From: UBA5448 sp045536965
GTDB taxonomy: Bacteria > Bacillota > Clostridia > Oscillospirales > SIG627
Reading direction: 5' to 3'
Length of the DNA: 64,000 nucleotides
Assembly (NCBI GenBank): GCA_045536965.1
Contig: JAZSON010000019.1
Location: forward strand, 1 to 64,000
Every line of letters starts with the position of its first letter. Position 1 is the first letter of the stretch. Both the position numbers and the translations under genes were made by a program. Shown piece by piece: positions 34,906 to 43,194 of the stretch. The notes under the pieces are model-generated. The model saw only the letters and a program-made list of their open reading frames with translations. It had not been told where the DNA came from and searched no databases.

Positions 34906-35709
34906 TCAATCGTTGAATGTGCTGGTTTCTTCCACGTCGGGAAGGATGTCGTCGATGCTCTTGGCCTTAACAATGACCTGCGCAGGACGCTCGGGAATAA
35001 TGTACTTCTTTTCAAACACCGGCTTCTCGGTTTCTTGCTTTTTAGCCGTTGATTGGGAAGCAGAATCGTTTTTCGGTTGACGTTTCACTTGATTTTCGGG
35101 GGAAACCACGATCTTACGGTTATCCTCACTGCCTACCGAGAAGGTGGTAACGCCTTCAATGTCCTGCACGGTTGCATGAATGATGCGGCGCTCATACGCA
35201 CTCATAGGCTCAAGAGAAATGTTTCTTCCAATCTTTTTGGCGCGATTGGCAGTGCGGCGCGCTAAGTTTTGCAGAGTTATCTCGCGTTTTTCACGGTAAT
35301 TTTCAGCATCCAATGTGATGTGGAAATTTCCGTCGCAAACCTTGCCGACAGCCAAATTTGTCAAATACTGCAAAGCATCCAAAACTTCACCATGGTGACC
35401 GATCAAAGTGCCGATCTCATCACCTGCGAGCACCAAACGAATATCTCTGCCACCGTCGGTTGCTGTAATGGTAATATCGGAAAGCCCCATATCCGCAAAA
35501 ACGGATTGCAAAAATTCCTTGGCCGCTTCCACAGGAGTCGGTGCAAAAGATACTTCAATCTTGGCATCGGTCGCGCCCATGCCTAAAAAGCCTTTTTTGG
35601 CTTGCTCTAAAACGACATATTCCAGAGAATCGATATCTCTTCCGAGCGTTTCTGCCGCTAAAGCAAGACATTCATCCACCGATTTTGCGGTAAAAATTTT
35701 CTTTTTCAA
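34906..35709 (-). CDS. khpB: RNA-binding protein KhpB (Jag/EloR)
   Basis: An RNA-binding protein linked to cell elongation and division in Firmicutes, encoded beside yidC. The N-terminal Jag domain (KKKIFTAKSVDECLALAAETLG ending KGFLGMGATDAKIEV) is followed by a KH domain with GTLIGHHGEVLDALQYLTN. An R3H domain follows with RRIIHATVQDIEGV and FSVGSEDNRKIVVSP, then a low-complexity tail of about 50 residues. The start is taken as TTG 35709, seven bases after CCTCCC (GGGAGG on the minus strand); an in-frame ATG at 35724 overlaps that ribosome binding site. Confidence 0.92.
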   Translation of the reverse strand: MKKKIFTAKSVDECLALAAETLGRDIDSLEYVVLEQAKKGFLGMGATDAKIEVSFAPTPVEAAKEFLQSVFADMGLSDITITATDGGRDIRLVLAGDEIGTLIGHHGEVLDALQYLTNLAVGKVCDGNFHITLDAENYREKREITLQNLARRTANRAKKIGRNISLEPMSAYERRIIHATVQDIEGVTTFSVGSEDNRKIVVSPENQVKRQPKNDSASQSTAKKQETEKPVFEKKYIIPERPAQVIVKAKSIDDILPDVEETSTFND

Positions 35710-35727
35710 GATATTTCCTCCCATGCA

Positions 35728-36840
35728 TCAAGTGTCGCTTTCATCCTTCATGGGCGCTTTGTCGATAGGCCCTTTGGAAGGAGTCTTTTTGCTCTCTGCC
35801 TCTCCGTCGTCATCAAGCAGAGACTTACCACTCTTCTTGGGTGCAGGTGCGGCAGGAATGTCATCATCGTCGTCATAGACGAGCGAATTTCTCTTTTTCG
35901 GGGGCAGTTTCCCTGAACCGCCTGTCTTTTGTTTTGCCGCGGCGGCATACTGCTTTTCAGCTGCGCGCAACTCTTCTTCGGTAAAGACAGGTGTGGGATA
36001 CATTTTCTTCAAAATATACTGTTGAACAACGCTTAAAATGTTGGTATAGATCCAGTAAAGGCCCAGAGCGGCAGGAACCTGGAAAGCAATGTATGTGGAG
36101 AATAAGGGCATCATAATGTTCATCATCTTGGGTGAACAACCGCCCGCATTTTCCTGTGTCAAAGGCTGATAGGACATCTTGCGAATCATCATTTGGCCGA
36201 AATAGGATGCAAACAAGTTGAGGATCGGAATGATTACCAACCACGATGCGATCACCGGAGTGGCGGTCAAATCCATGCCAAAGAGCGAAAGGTCGGGGAG
36301 CTTCTGCATCAAGGCGGCTGCTTCACCCGACAAAAAGCTGCTGTTTTCCTGGAGAGTTGCAATGGCAGCGATTTCGTTGGTGGTATCGATGGAATAGGTG
36401 GAAACGTTGAACAGAGGTGCGAGGGCATCTCCGAGCACGTTCAGCTCTGCCTGCGTAAACTGGGCGATATAGGTCAAAGGACCGCGCACCACGTTATACA
36501 GCATGATCAAAAGGGGTAATTGAATCAAAAGCGGGAGACAACCGGAAGCAGGATTGAATTTCTCCTCCCTATACATCTCCATAACTTCGTTTTGCATTTT
36601 TTGTTTGGTCGCCTGATCTTCGCGACCTGCATACTTTTTGCGGATCGCCATTTCCTTGGGACGCAATTTTGCCTGCCGCTGCATATTTTTCTGTTGCTTA
36701 ATAGCCAGCGGGAACAAAACCACCTTAATGATGAGCGCAAACATAAAGAGCGCTACTGCGTAGGCGATACCTGTGCTGCTGAGCAGATTATAAAAACTGC
36801 GAATCAGCCAGCCGAAAAAATCATAAATAAAGTCAAACAA
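35728..36840 (-). CDS. yidC: Membrane protein insertase YidC/OxaA
   Basis: Inserts and folds inner-membrane proteins, alone or with SecYEG. The 370-residue protein has the Firmicutes YidC layout without the large periplasmic domain. Its first helix contains YAVALFMFALIIKVVLFPL, followed by the cytoplasmic hairpin (QKNMQRQAKLRPKEMAIRKKYAG), then NPASGCLPLLIQLPLLIMLYNVV and later helices ending with ALGLYWIYTNILSVVQQ. A long acidic/basic C-terminal tail (about 100 residues, with a DDDDD run) is unusual but may help ribosome binding. No lipobox is present. Gene order rnpA-yidD-yidC-khpB is typical. Confidence 0.95.
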   Translation of the reverse strand: MFDFIYDFFGWLIRSFYNLLSSTGIAYAVALFMFALIIKVVLFPLAIKQQKNMQRQAKLRPKEMAIRKKYAGREDQATKQKMQNEVMEMYREEKFNPASGCLPLLIQLPLLIMLYNVVRGPLTYIAQFTQAELNVLGDALAPLFNVSTYSIDTTNEIAAIATLQENSSFLSGEAAALMQKLPDLSLFGMDLTATPVIASWLVIIPILNLFASYFGQMMIRKMSYQPLTQENAGGCSPKMMNIMMPLFSTYIAFQVPAALGLYWIYTNILSVVQQYILKKMYPTPVFTEEELRAAEKQYAAAAKQKTGGSGKLPPKKRNSLVYDDDDDIPAAPAPKKSGKSLLDDDGEAESKKTPSKGPIDKAPMKDESDT

Positions 36841-36870
36841 TGGTACTACACTCCAAAATCTTTCTCCCGC

Positions 36871-37083
36871 TTAAGGTACGGGGTCATAACCGCCCTTGCA
36901 AAACGGGTTGCAGCGCAGAATGCGCCAAATTGTTAAAATGAGCGCATAAAGAAAAAAATGCTTTTGAAAAGCTTCGATCGCATATTGCGAACAGGTGGGT
37001 GTAAAGCGACAACAAGGCCGATGAAGCGGCGAAATGAATTTTTGATACCCGCGGATCAACCAAATAAAAAACTTTCCGATCAT
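36871..37083 (-). CDS. yidD: Membrane protein insertion efficiency factor YidD
   Basis: A 70-residue protein that aids YidC-dependent insertion. It has the hallmark Cys-rich motifs LHRPCCRFTPTCSQYAIEAF and LRCNPFCKGGYDPVP, with an amphipathic N-terminus (FIWLIRGYQKFISP). It overlaps the rnpA stop by four bases and sits 30 bases upstream of yidC. Confidence 0.95.
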   Translation of the reverse strand: MIGKFFIWLIRGYQKFISPLHRPCCRFTPTCSQYAIEAFQKHFFLYALILTIWRILRCNPFCKGGYDPVP

Positions 37084-37436
37084 GACACCAACCCCAAATT
37101 ATTCAGCGCACACACAAGCGACACCGACAAATCTTCGGTCTTCACGCCGCGATCAAAAGCGGCTGTACGGGCAACGATCACCAGTGAAACCTCACTTTTG
37201 CGCAACGCAGGAAAATCAACCAAGGCAGATCTGACCGCCTCCCGCAACATGCGACGAACGCGGTTGCGAGCAACGGCTCCCCCTTGCTTTTTGCTGACGG
37301 TAAAACCGACGCGGAAAGTTGCATTTTTTCGATAATCTTTCAGTGCGTAAACAACAAGGTTTTTCTGCACCGAAGATTTGCCCTTTTTATATGCACGGGC
37401 AAACAAATGGTTTTCTCGGATTGTTTCAATTTTCAT
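37080..37436 (-). CDS. rnpA: Ribonuclease P protein component RnpA
   Basis: Protein subunit that helps the RNase P RNA bind precursor tRNAs. The 118-residue protein has FRVGFTVSKKQGGAVARNRVRRMLREAVR, covering the family's RNR motif, and the LVIVAR strand. The start is placed at ATG 37436 because the protein then begins MKIETIRENHLFARAY, like its homologues; an in-frame ATG nine codons upstream has no better ribosome binding site. It follows rpmH by 128 bases. Confidence 0.93.
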   Translation of the reverse strand: MKIETIRENHLFARAYKKGKSSVQKNLVVYALKDYRKNATFRVGFTVSKKQGGAVARNRVRRMLREAVRSALVDFPALRKSEVSLVIVARTAAFDRGVKTEDLSVSLVCALNNLGLVS

Positions 37437-37564
37437 ACTATCATCGCTTTTGCATGGATACATTCACAAAAAGAAAACCCCCGCGTGTCAAACAGCCAAT
37501 CATCGGCAGGTACGCCTGCCCGCAAACCAAGCTTTTCGGCAAACGGCGGTTTTTATGAGAATGT

Positions 37565-37699
37565 TCAGTGGGTAAGTCTTGCTCTGCCCTTAGCTCTGCG
37601 TCTCTTCAGAACCAAACGTCCGCTGGCGGTTTTCATTCTCTTGCGGAAGCCGTGCTCGACCTTTCTCTGACGCTTTTTCGGTTGATACGTTCTTAACAC
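37565..37699 (-). CDS. rpmH: 50S ribosomal protein L34
   Basis: A 44-residue, highly basic ribosomal protein. Translation from the GTG at 37699 gives MLRTYQPKKRQRKVEHGF and continues FRKRMKTASGRLVLKRRRAK, the full L34 signature, ending RARLTH. GAGGAGG lies about 9 bases upstream of the GTG. It is the first gene of the cluster, behind a near-perfect promoter at 37779-37808. Confidence 0.96.
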   Translation of the reverse strand: MLRTYQPKKRQRKVEHGFRKRMKTASGRLVLKRRRAKGRARLTH

Positions 37700-37778
37700 T
37701 GTCAACTACCTCCTCTTCAAACTATTATTGACAGCCGCCTTTCCTATGGGTGACGGTCACAATTTTCGATCAAGTAGC

Positions 37779-37808
37779 ATTATACACGAAGAAATCAATA
37801 AATGTCAA
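37779..37808 (-). promoter_or_regulatory. Promoter for the rpmH-rnpA-yidD-yidC cluster
   Basis: On the minus strand perfect TTGACA (37803-37808) and TATAAT (37779-37784) are separated by 18 bases, about 75 bases before rpmH. The rest of 37700-37919 holds no gene, and I found no DnaA-box series (TTATCCACA-like), so it does not look like an origin. Confidence 0.8.
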
Positions 37809-37919
37809 GCGTTTTTTTCTTCATTCCGTTCTTTTTTCAAAAAAATAAGTAAATTCTTTGCGAAGAAGGGTCAAATCCATACCGTTTTTCATTTCAGTCG
37901 GCACGGCACCTTGCCGATT

Positions 37920-38921
37920 TCACATTTTTCCATCCAGCATGGTAAGCTCGATGGTATAGCATATCTTTTCACCCGGCGCCAAAATATCCAACTCTTTCCG
38001 TTCGATGGCATTCTTGCGTCCGTCGATGGTGCAGTTTGATGGTTCCAAGCCCAAAACATACTCCCGCTGTCCCATCATCTTCCACTGCACAAAACGCGGA
38101 AGATCAAAAGATAGGCGCACCCCTTTGCCGAGCATCGGATTGAAAAGGGTTGCTTGCCGCATTCCTCTTTCGTCGGTCTTCAAGATGTGGTAGAAGCACA
38201 TTTCCTCAAAATCCTTCGTCGGCTTTTCCATTTTCAAAAAGTTTTCAAGGCCGCTTGCCGCATGATCGTTGCGCGGTCGCGTCTCGACTGCATCCAATGA
38301 AAGCAAGGCATTTTCACTCAAAAGCGGGTATCCCATATTAAAATGGTATAAAAGCATAACAGGCTCATCGACCGTCCCGTCGTTTTTCACGGTATCCTGC
38401 AAACGAATGCGATTTTCTCCCGTAAAGACCTCTACCTTGCGGTGAAGAGACAGCTTTTCACCGCCCAATCGAGCTTCCCGCATACATCCCTCGACAGAAA
38501 TCACATCATCGCCCTCATCCACTTCATCGATATGAAGCGACCAGGATTCGGCAGGCGTGTGGCCGATGCGGCCATGCAAGCCAAAGATCTCCCCATCTGT
38601 TTCGGAGGGATTTCCTGCGTTTCTAAGACCGCAGGTGGTCAAAAAGCCGGCGGTAAAACTACGCAAAAAACCAATGTCGCGGTCATCGTAATAAGCGGGC
38701 GCGACATAACCGCTCGGTGAAAAATACCCAAAATTATCCCCTTTAAAGGAAAGCCGGGTGATGTCCAGACAGCGGTCGGGACACAGCGTAAGATGGATGC
38801 CTTTGCCATTATCAATATCGACAAGTCGCATACCCGCACCCCGTCCGTCAGCCAGAACATGGGTCTCAGCATGATATTTTTGCGCGGGATGTCCCATATA
38901 CAACAATTCTTCCCGTTTCAT
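37920..38921 (-). CDS. Aldose 1-epimerase-like protein, DUF4432 family
   Basis: A 333-residue protein of the galactose-mutarotase-like beta-sandwich superfamily, DUF4432 type. Recognisable points are LTLCPDRCLDITRLSFKG near residue 45, FTAGFLTTCGLRNAG, GLHGRIGHTPA, LLYHFNMGYPLL and GLEPSNCTIDGRKNAIE. These supply the conserved His, Asp and Glu positions of the fold. Members bind or interconvert sugar anomers, but the substrate is unknown. It has its own promoter (38956-38984) and is a single-gene unit on the minus strand. Confidence 0.88.
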   Translation of the reverse strand: MKREELLYMGHPAQKYHAETHVLADGRGAGMRLVDIDNGKGIHLTLCPDRCLDITRLSFKGDNFGYFSPSGYVAPAYYDDRDIGFLRSFTAGFLTTCGLRNAGNPSETDGEIFGLHGRIGHTPAESWSLHIDEVDEGDDVISVEGCMREARLGGEKLSLHRKVEVFTGENRIRLQDTVKNDGTVDEPVMLLYHFNMGYPLLSENALLSLDAVETRPRNDHAASGLENFLKMEKPTKDFEEMCFYHILKTDERGMRQATLFNPMLGKGVRLSFDLPRFVQWKMMGQREYVLGLEPSNCTIDGRKNAIERKELDILAPGEKICYTIELTMLDGKM

Positions 38922-38955
38922 TTAAAACACTTCCTTTCGAGATCATGTTTTTTTC

Positions 38956-38984
38956 ATTATATCATACTTTTCCTCACTTGACAA
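38956..38984 (-). promoter_or_regulatory. Promoter for the DUF4432 gene
   Basis: On the minus strand TTGTCA (38979-38984) and TATAAT (38956-38961) are 17 bases apart. The -35 element overlaps the last codons of the preceding small gene. Confidence 0.7.
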
Positions 38985-39156
38985 GAAAAGAAGCATATTC
39001 TGCCCAACGGTTTTTCCGTATCGGCATCACACGATCCGTAAAAACAAGCACAAGCGCCGGCCGAATCCCCCGATAATCGTTGGTATAGTAAAAATCGAGC
39101 AATTTCCCCTCTCGAATTCTTTTTTTAGCCTGCGCGTGGTAATTGTAATACACCAC
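38974..39156 (-). CDS. Small conserved protein encoded next to DNA polymerase IV
   Basis: A 60-residue soluble protein containing GKLLDFYYTNDYRGIRPALV and MPIRKNRWAEYASFL. Similar short proteins with PALVL and MPIR-xHR-xxEY motifs occur directly after Y-family polymerase genes in other Clostridia as I recall them, but no function is known. Initiation is at GTG 39156 or the adjacent GTG 39153, with GAGAGGA just upstream inside the end of the polymerase gene, whose stop codon it abuts. Co-expression with the polymerase is likely. Confidence 0.65.
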   Translation of the reverse strand: MVYYNYHAQAKKRIREGKLLDFYYTNDYRGIRPALVLVFTDRVMPIRKNRWAEYASFLVK

Positions 39157-40395
39157 TTATCCTCTCATCCTCCCCGGCATTTGCGCCGTTTCATTTGGAT
39201 TTAAGTTGCCCAATTCCCGTTCTTCCAATACCCGCGCCCGTGTTAAAACATCGGTACCGAATTTTTGACGCAAACGGTCAGCCACCGCATCCAAGCTTTC
39301 CCGCCGCTGAATTGCCGCAACCGTTTCATCCAAAGAAAGCTGCTCATATCGTCCGTCGGTCAGGTTGCATCCTCGGATACCAATGCTTCGAAGCGGAGTT
39401 TTTCCGCCGTTGTGCCGAACATAAAGCGCCATGCCCGCCTCAAAAAGCCCTCTCACCGTACGATTGGGGTAAATCAGTTTTTTCTGTCTTTCACACCACA
39501 CCAAATTGGTATCCCGCATGGAAAGCTGTACGACAGAACACATCTTTCCATGTTCCCGCAACCGCGCCGACACCATTTCGCAAAGTCCCAAAAGAACAAT
39601 CTTGACATCCTCTTCATTTTTCAGATCCCGTCGGCAGGTCACACCATGCCCCACCGATTGAATAGGCTCCTCTTCTCCGCACATCCCCACCGGAGTATCA
39701 TCCATACCATTGGCAAAATACCATAAGGCCATCCCATTTTTCCCCAAAGAAGACCGCAGAAGTTCCCGCGGCGCCTTGGCTATATCCCCGATACGATACA
39801 TGCCGTAACGGCGCAACTTTTCTCCCGATGCACGTCCGACATACAGCATTTTTTCCGCCTCCAACGGCCACACCTTTTCCCGAAAATCCGATCGTGTGAT
39901 CACAGTGGTCGCATCGGGCTTTTTCATATCGCTCCCAAGTTTGGAAAATACCTTGTTGAAGCTCACCCCCACCGATACCGTCAGCCCGATTTCCTTTTTT
40001 AAACGCTGCCGCAGAGCATCGGCAATCTGTTTTCCATCACCAAACAGAGAAAAAGAGTCGGTCACATCGAGCCAACATTCATCCGGACCATACGGTTCTA
40101 CCCGATCGGTGTACTCACCGTAAATTTTCTGCACGATTTGAGAGTATTCCCGATAAAGAGAAAAATGCGGCTCGACAAAAATGATCTCGGAGCACTTTTG
40201 CCGCGCCGACCAAAGGGGTTCTCCCGTAACCACACCACATTTTTTCGCAATTTCATTTTTGGCCAACACAATGCCATGACGCATCTGTTCACTCCCCGCT
40301 ACCGCCACGGGACGATCGCGCAACGATGGATTCAACAGGCACTCCACCGAAGCATAAAAATTATTCAAATCACTGTGCAGCACCATTCGATCCAC
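39157..40395 (-). CDS. dinB: DNA polymerase IV (DinB), Y-family
   Basis: Translesion polymerase for damaged DNA. The 412-residue protein has HSDLNNFYASVECLLNPSL (first catalytic Asp), YGPDECWLDVTDSF (catalytic Asp-Glu, where the common family form is IDEAYLD), and VGRASGEKLRRYGMYRIGDIA in the HhH region. The little-finger domain and a C-terminal tail follow. The start is GTG 40395, four to five bases after GGAGGAG. A longer frame begins with an ATG at 40452, but that lies inside the promoter (40420-40448), so it cannot be translated from this transcript. Confidence 0.92.
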   Translation of the reverse strand: MDRMVLHSDLNNFYASVECLLNPSLRDRPVAVAGSEQMRHGIVLAKNEIAKKCGVVTGEPLWSARQKCSEIIFVEPHFSLYREYSQIVQKIYGEYTDRVEPYGPDECWLDVTDSFSLFGDGKQIADALRQRLKKEIGLTVSVGVSFNKVFSKLGSDMKKPDATTVITRSDFREKVWPLEAEKMLYVGRASGEKLRRYGMYRIGDIAKAPRELLRSSLGKNGMALWYFANGMDDTPVGMCGEEEPIQSVGHGVTCRRDLKNEEDVKIVLLGLCEMVSARLREHGKMCSVVQLSMRDTNLVWCERQKKLIYPNRTVRGLFEAGMALYVRHNGGKTPLRSIGIRGCNLTDGRYEQLSLDETVAAIQRRESLDAVADRLRQKFGTDVLTRARVLEERELGNLNPNETAQMPGRMRG

Positions 40396-40419
40396 ACTAT
40401 CTCCTCCATTCTGTTGTAT

Positions 40420-40448
40420 ATGATAACTCATTTTCGTATATTTGTCAA
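40420..40448 (-). promoter_or_regulatory. dinB promoter
   Basis: On the minus strand TTGACA (40443-40448) and TATCAT (40420-40425) are 17 bases apart, placing transcription start just before the GTG at 40395. I did not find a convincing LexA box here. Confidence 0.75.
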
Positions 40449-40521
40449 TCATTTATTACTATATTTCGTAATCTAATAAAAAGGATGTAACGGGATATAC
40501 TATCCTGCGAGGTGAAAAAAC

Positions 40522-40710
40522 ATGGAAAGAGATCTCTTGCAAGACGGGTTACCTCTGGGGTTTGGACTGGCGTTGGCACAAAACACAAAAGCATTGATGT
40601 GTTTTACCGCGCTGTCGGATGAAGAAAAGAAAAAGGTGGTTGACGGCACGAAAACGGTGCAGTCCAAACAAGAAATGCGCGACTATGTCAACCGCTTGAT
40701 CACCATGTAA
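40522..40710 (+). CDS. Small conserved clostridial protein, function unknown
   Basis: A 62-residue acidic protein containing LPLGFGLALAQNTKALMCF and SKQEMRDYVNRL. Short proteins with the same 'GLPxGFGxALAQN ... SxxEMxxYV' pattern are, as I recall, widespread in Clostridia, but their role is unknown. GAGGTG lies about 7 bases before the ATG. A TATACT at 40496-40501 could be a -10 element, though the -35 is weak. It ends at a strong terminator, so it is probably a one-gene transcript divergent from dinB. Confidence 0.7.
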   Translation: MERDLLQDGLPLGFGLALAQNTKALMCFTALSDEEKKKVVDGTKTVQSKQEMRDYVNRLITM

Positions 40711-40718
40711 ACACACGA

Positions 40719-40760
40719 AAAAGAGAAAAGTTGCGGTCAATGCACAACTTTTCTCTTTTG
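40719..40760. terminator. Terminator after the small conserved gene
   Basis: AAAAGAGAAAAGTTG (40719-40733) pairs perfectly with CAACTTTTCTCTTTT (40745-40759). Confidence 0.8.
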
Positions 40761-40789
40761 CATTTTTGCGTTTTCGGCATAAACTGATA

Positions 40790-40818
40790 TTGCGAAAACA
40801 GAAAAAATATGCTATAAT
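40790..40818 (+). promoter_or_regulatory. Promoter for the ROK gene
   Basis: TTGCGA (40790-40795) and TATAAT (40813-40818) are 17 bases apart, 32 bases before the ATG. Confidence 0.7.
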
Positions 40819-40850
40819 ACGGCCGAATTTCAAATAAAGGAAGAATATAT

Positions 40851-41741
40851 ATGGATCGACTGTATTTGGGTGCCGATGTAGGCGGAACAAAAATCGCATT
40901 TTTACTGCGGGATGAAAACGAAAAAACAATTTGTGCAAAAACCATCCCCGCACCCCACACGCCCGACGGCTTAAAGGATGCCGTTTGCACCCTCCTTTCC
41001 TCCCAAAACATTTCCCCAGAATCCATCGGCGGTTTTGGCATGGGACTCCCCGGGTGTGTCGATAAAAACGGATATTTTGTATATGATGTTCCGATATTCG
41101 GTTGGAAAAATATCGATTTGCGCCAAACTCTTTTTTCCTCTTTTGCATTCCCCTGCATCGCGGGAAACGATGTCAATACGGCTTTATTGGGTGAATGTGC
41201 CGAGGGCGCGGCCCGCAACACGAGCGATGCTATTTTCATTTCCATCGGAACGGGACTGGGCGGCGCCATTCTTGCCGACGGGCATATCGTCACAGGCTTT
41301 GGCGGTCTTGCCGGCGAGATCGGTTATTTTGCCGACGAGACAGATCTTGCGGCAGGCAAAAAATACACCGCCGAATCCTACGGCGCTTTGGAAAGCAAAT
41401 GCTCGGGAACGGGGCTGGATACCCTCGGAAAGCCATTTGGTCTCTCGGCAAAAACCCTCTTTTCGGAAGCGATCCACCAAAACGAAGATGCCGCGCGTCT
41501 GATAGAAGATTTTCTGAATCGTCTCGCGGTCACGGCAGCGAACTGCGCCAGCCTATTAAATCCCGAAAAAATCATTTTCGGCGGCGGGCTTTCCACCGAA
41601 CTGCCTCCCTATATGTCAAAACTCGAAGAAAAGGTATCCTCTCTTACGCCAACCCCCGTCACCCTCTGCGTCAGCGCTCTGGGCAGAAACGCGGGCGCGG
41701 TCGGTGCGTATCATTTGGCAAGAAGCATCGAAACAAAATAA
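40851..41741 (+). CDS. ROK-family sugar kinase (glucokinase-like), zinc motif absent
   Basis: A 296-residue protein with the actin-like ATPase fold: LGADVGGTKIAFLL (phosphate 1), AGNDVNTALLGE (catalytic Asp), FISIGTGLGGAI (phosphate 2), FGGLAGEIGYF and KIIFGGGLS (adenosine). These fit ROK kinases that phosphorylate glucose, N-acetylglucosamine or N-acetylmannosamine. The usual zinc-binding CxCGxxGCxE following the GEIG motif is missing: that region reads YGALESKCSGTGL. It could be a zinc-free ROK kinase with different sugar choice. It is a single gene with its own promoter; the ask promoter begins six bases after its stop. Confidence 0.85.
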   Translation: MDRLYLGADVGGTKIAFLLRDENEKTICAKTIPAPHTPDGLKDAVCTLLSSQNISPESIGGFGMGLPGCVDKNGYFVYDVPIFGWKNIDLRQTLFSSFAFPCIAGNDVNTALLGECAEGAARNTSDAIFISIGTGLGGAILADGHIVTGFGGLAGEIGYFADETDLAAGKKYTAESYGALESKCSGTGLDTLGKPFGLSAKTLFSEAIHQNEDAARLIEDFLNRLAVTAANCASLLNPEKIIFGGGLSTELPPYMSKLEEKVSSLTPTPVTLCVSALGRNAGAVGAYHLARSIETK

Positions 41742-41746
41742 AAAAC

Positions 41747-41775
41747 TTGACAAAGTGTTATTTTTCGGCTATACT
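41747..41775 (+). promoter_or_regulatory. Promoter for aspartate kinase
   Basis: TTGACA (41747-41752) and TATACT (41770-41775) are 17 bases apart. About 40 bases of leader precede the start; no riboswitch is seen. Confidence 0.8.
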
Positions 41776-41818
41776 ATCACGTACTCATTTCTAATTTCAC
41801 CCGAAAGGATCTATGATC

Positions 41819-43138
41819 ATGCAGTGTAAGGTTGCTAAATTCGGCGGTTCTTCCTTGGCCGATGCAGTACAATTTAAGAAAGTACATGACATCATCAAGG
41901 CAGACCCTGCCATTAAATTTGTTGTTCCCTCCGCGCCCGGACGGCGTTTTTCCGAGGACTTTAAAGTCACCGACATGCTTTACCGTTGCTATGAAAAGTG
42001 TGTCAAGGGCGAAGACAGCGATGCGGAATTTGCCGCCATCGAAGAAAGATATAACGGTATCATCCGCGATTTGGGATTGTCCGTTTCGCTGCAAGCCGAA
42101 TACGATGTCATTCGTCAGGCTTTCAAAATGAAGCTTGGCCGCGATTTTGCTGCCAGCCGCGGTGAATATCTGTCGGGCAAGATCCTCGCAGCCTACCTTG
42201 ACATCCCCTTTATCGATGCAGCCGATGTCATTTTCTTTGATGAAAACGGCAATTACGATGCCGAACGCACCAACGAGGTTCTGGGCGCAAAGCTTGCCAC
42301 CCTTTCCGGTGCCGTCATTCCCGGTTTCTACGGTTCGATGCCCAACGATACCATCAAAACCTTCTCCCGCGGTGGCAGTGACATCACAGGTTCCATCGTT
42401 GCCAGAGCGGCAAACGCCGATATGTATGAAAACTGGACCGATGTTTCCGGATTTTTGATGGCAGATCCCCGCATCATCAAAAATCCCAGAACCATCCCCT
42501 ATATCACCTATCACGAACTGCGCGAATTGTCCTATATGGGCGCTACCGTATTGCATGAAGATGCGGTTTTCCCTGTCAGAGCGGCAGGCATTCCAATCAA
42601 CATCCGCAATACCAACGCCCCCGCCGATCCCGGCACCACCATCGTAGCCGAAGTACCCGAGGGTGTAGTTGATGATGTTATCACCGGCATCGCCGGCAAA
42701 AAGGGTTTTGCGGTCGTCACCATTGAAAAAGATATGATGAATCGCGAGCTTGGATTTGGCAGACGCGTTCTTTCTGCCTTTGAAAAACACGGTATTTCCT
42801 TCGAGCATCTTCCCAGCGGCATCGATACCATGTCGGTCATCGTCGCCGAAAGCAGTCTGGAAAACAAAAAGACCGCCCTGCTTGCCGACATCACCGCTTT
42901 GACCAACCCCGATCGTCTGCATGTAGAATACGGCATCGCGCTGGTTGCTGTTGTCGGACGCGGTATGGTGCAAACCAAAGGCACGGCAAGTAAAATTTTC
43001 AGCGCCATTTATGAAAGCGATGTCAACATCCGCATGATCGATCAGGGTTCCAGCGAACTCAACATCATCATCGGTGTCAAGAGCGAGGATTTCGAGAAGG
43101 TCATGAACGGTATTTACAACGCCTTTGTAACCGAATAA
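41819..43138 (+). CDS. Aspartate kinase
   Basis: Phosphorylates aspartate as the first step to lysine, threonine, methionine and diaminopimelate. The 439-residue protein begins KVAKFGGSSLADAVQF (ATP-binding KFGGSS), has TFSRGGSDITGSIVARA and WTDVSGFLMADPR, and ends with paired ACT domains (GIAGKKGFAVVTIEK; GIALVAVVGRGM). ACT domains normally bind an end-product amino acid for feedback inhibition, but no lysine riboswitch is seen. The second ATG (41819) fits the AAAGGA spacing better than 41813. A single gene with its own promoter and terminator. Confidence 0.95.
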   Translation: MQCKVAKFGGSSLADAVQFKKVHDIIKADPAIKFVVPSAPGRRFSEDFKVTDMLYRCYEKCVKGEDSDAEFAAIEERYNGIIRDLGLSVSLQAEYDVIRQAFKMKLGRDFAASRGEYLSGKILAAYLDIPFIDAADVIFFDENGNYDAERTNEVLGAKLATLSGAVIPGFYGSMPNDTIKTFSRGGSDITGSIVARAANADMYENWTDVSGFLMADPRIIKNPRTIPYITYHELRELSYMGATVLHEDAVFPVRAAGIPINIRNTNAPADPGTTIVAEVPEGVVDDVITGIAGKKGFAVVTIEKDMMNRELGFGRRVLSAFEKHGISFEHLPSGIDTMSVIVAESSLENKKTALLADITALTNPDRLHVEYGIALVAVVGRGMVQTKGTASKIFSAIYESDVNIRMIDQGSSELNIIIGVKSEDFEKVMNGIYNAFVTE

Positions 43139-43145
43139 AATGAAA

Positions 43146-43190
43146 AAGGGGCTGTCTCAAATGCAAAATGCATTTGAGACAGCCTTTTTT
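43146..43190. terminator. Bidirectional terminator after aspartate kinase
   Basis: GGCTGTCTCAAATGCA (43150-43165) pairs perfectly with TGCATTTGAGACAGCC (43169-43184), loop AAA. T-runs occur in both directions, so it also ends the minus-strand ABC-F/DUF4830 unit. Confidence 0.9.
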
Positions 43191-43194
43191 ACGC

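Noticed and set aside
37700..37919. Chromosomal origin beside rpmH
   Set aside because: No series of DnaA boxes, no dnaA and no AT-rich unwinding block; only a consensus promoter was found.
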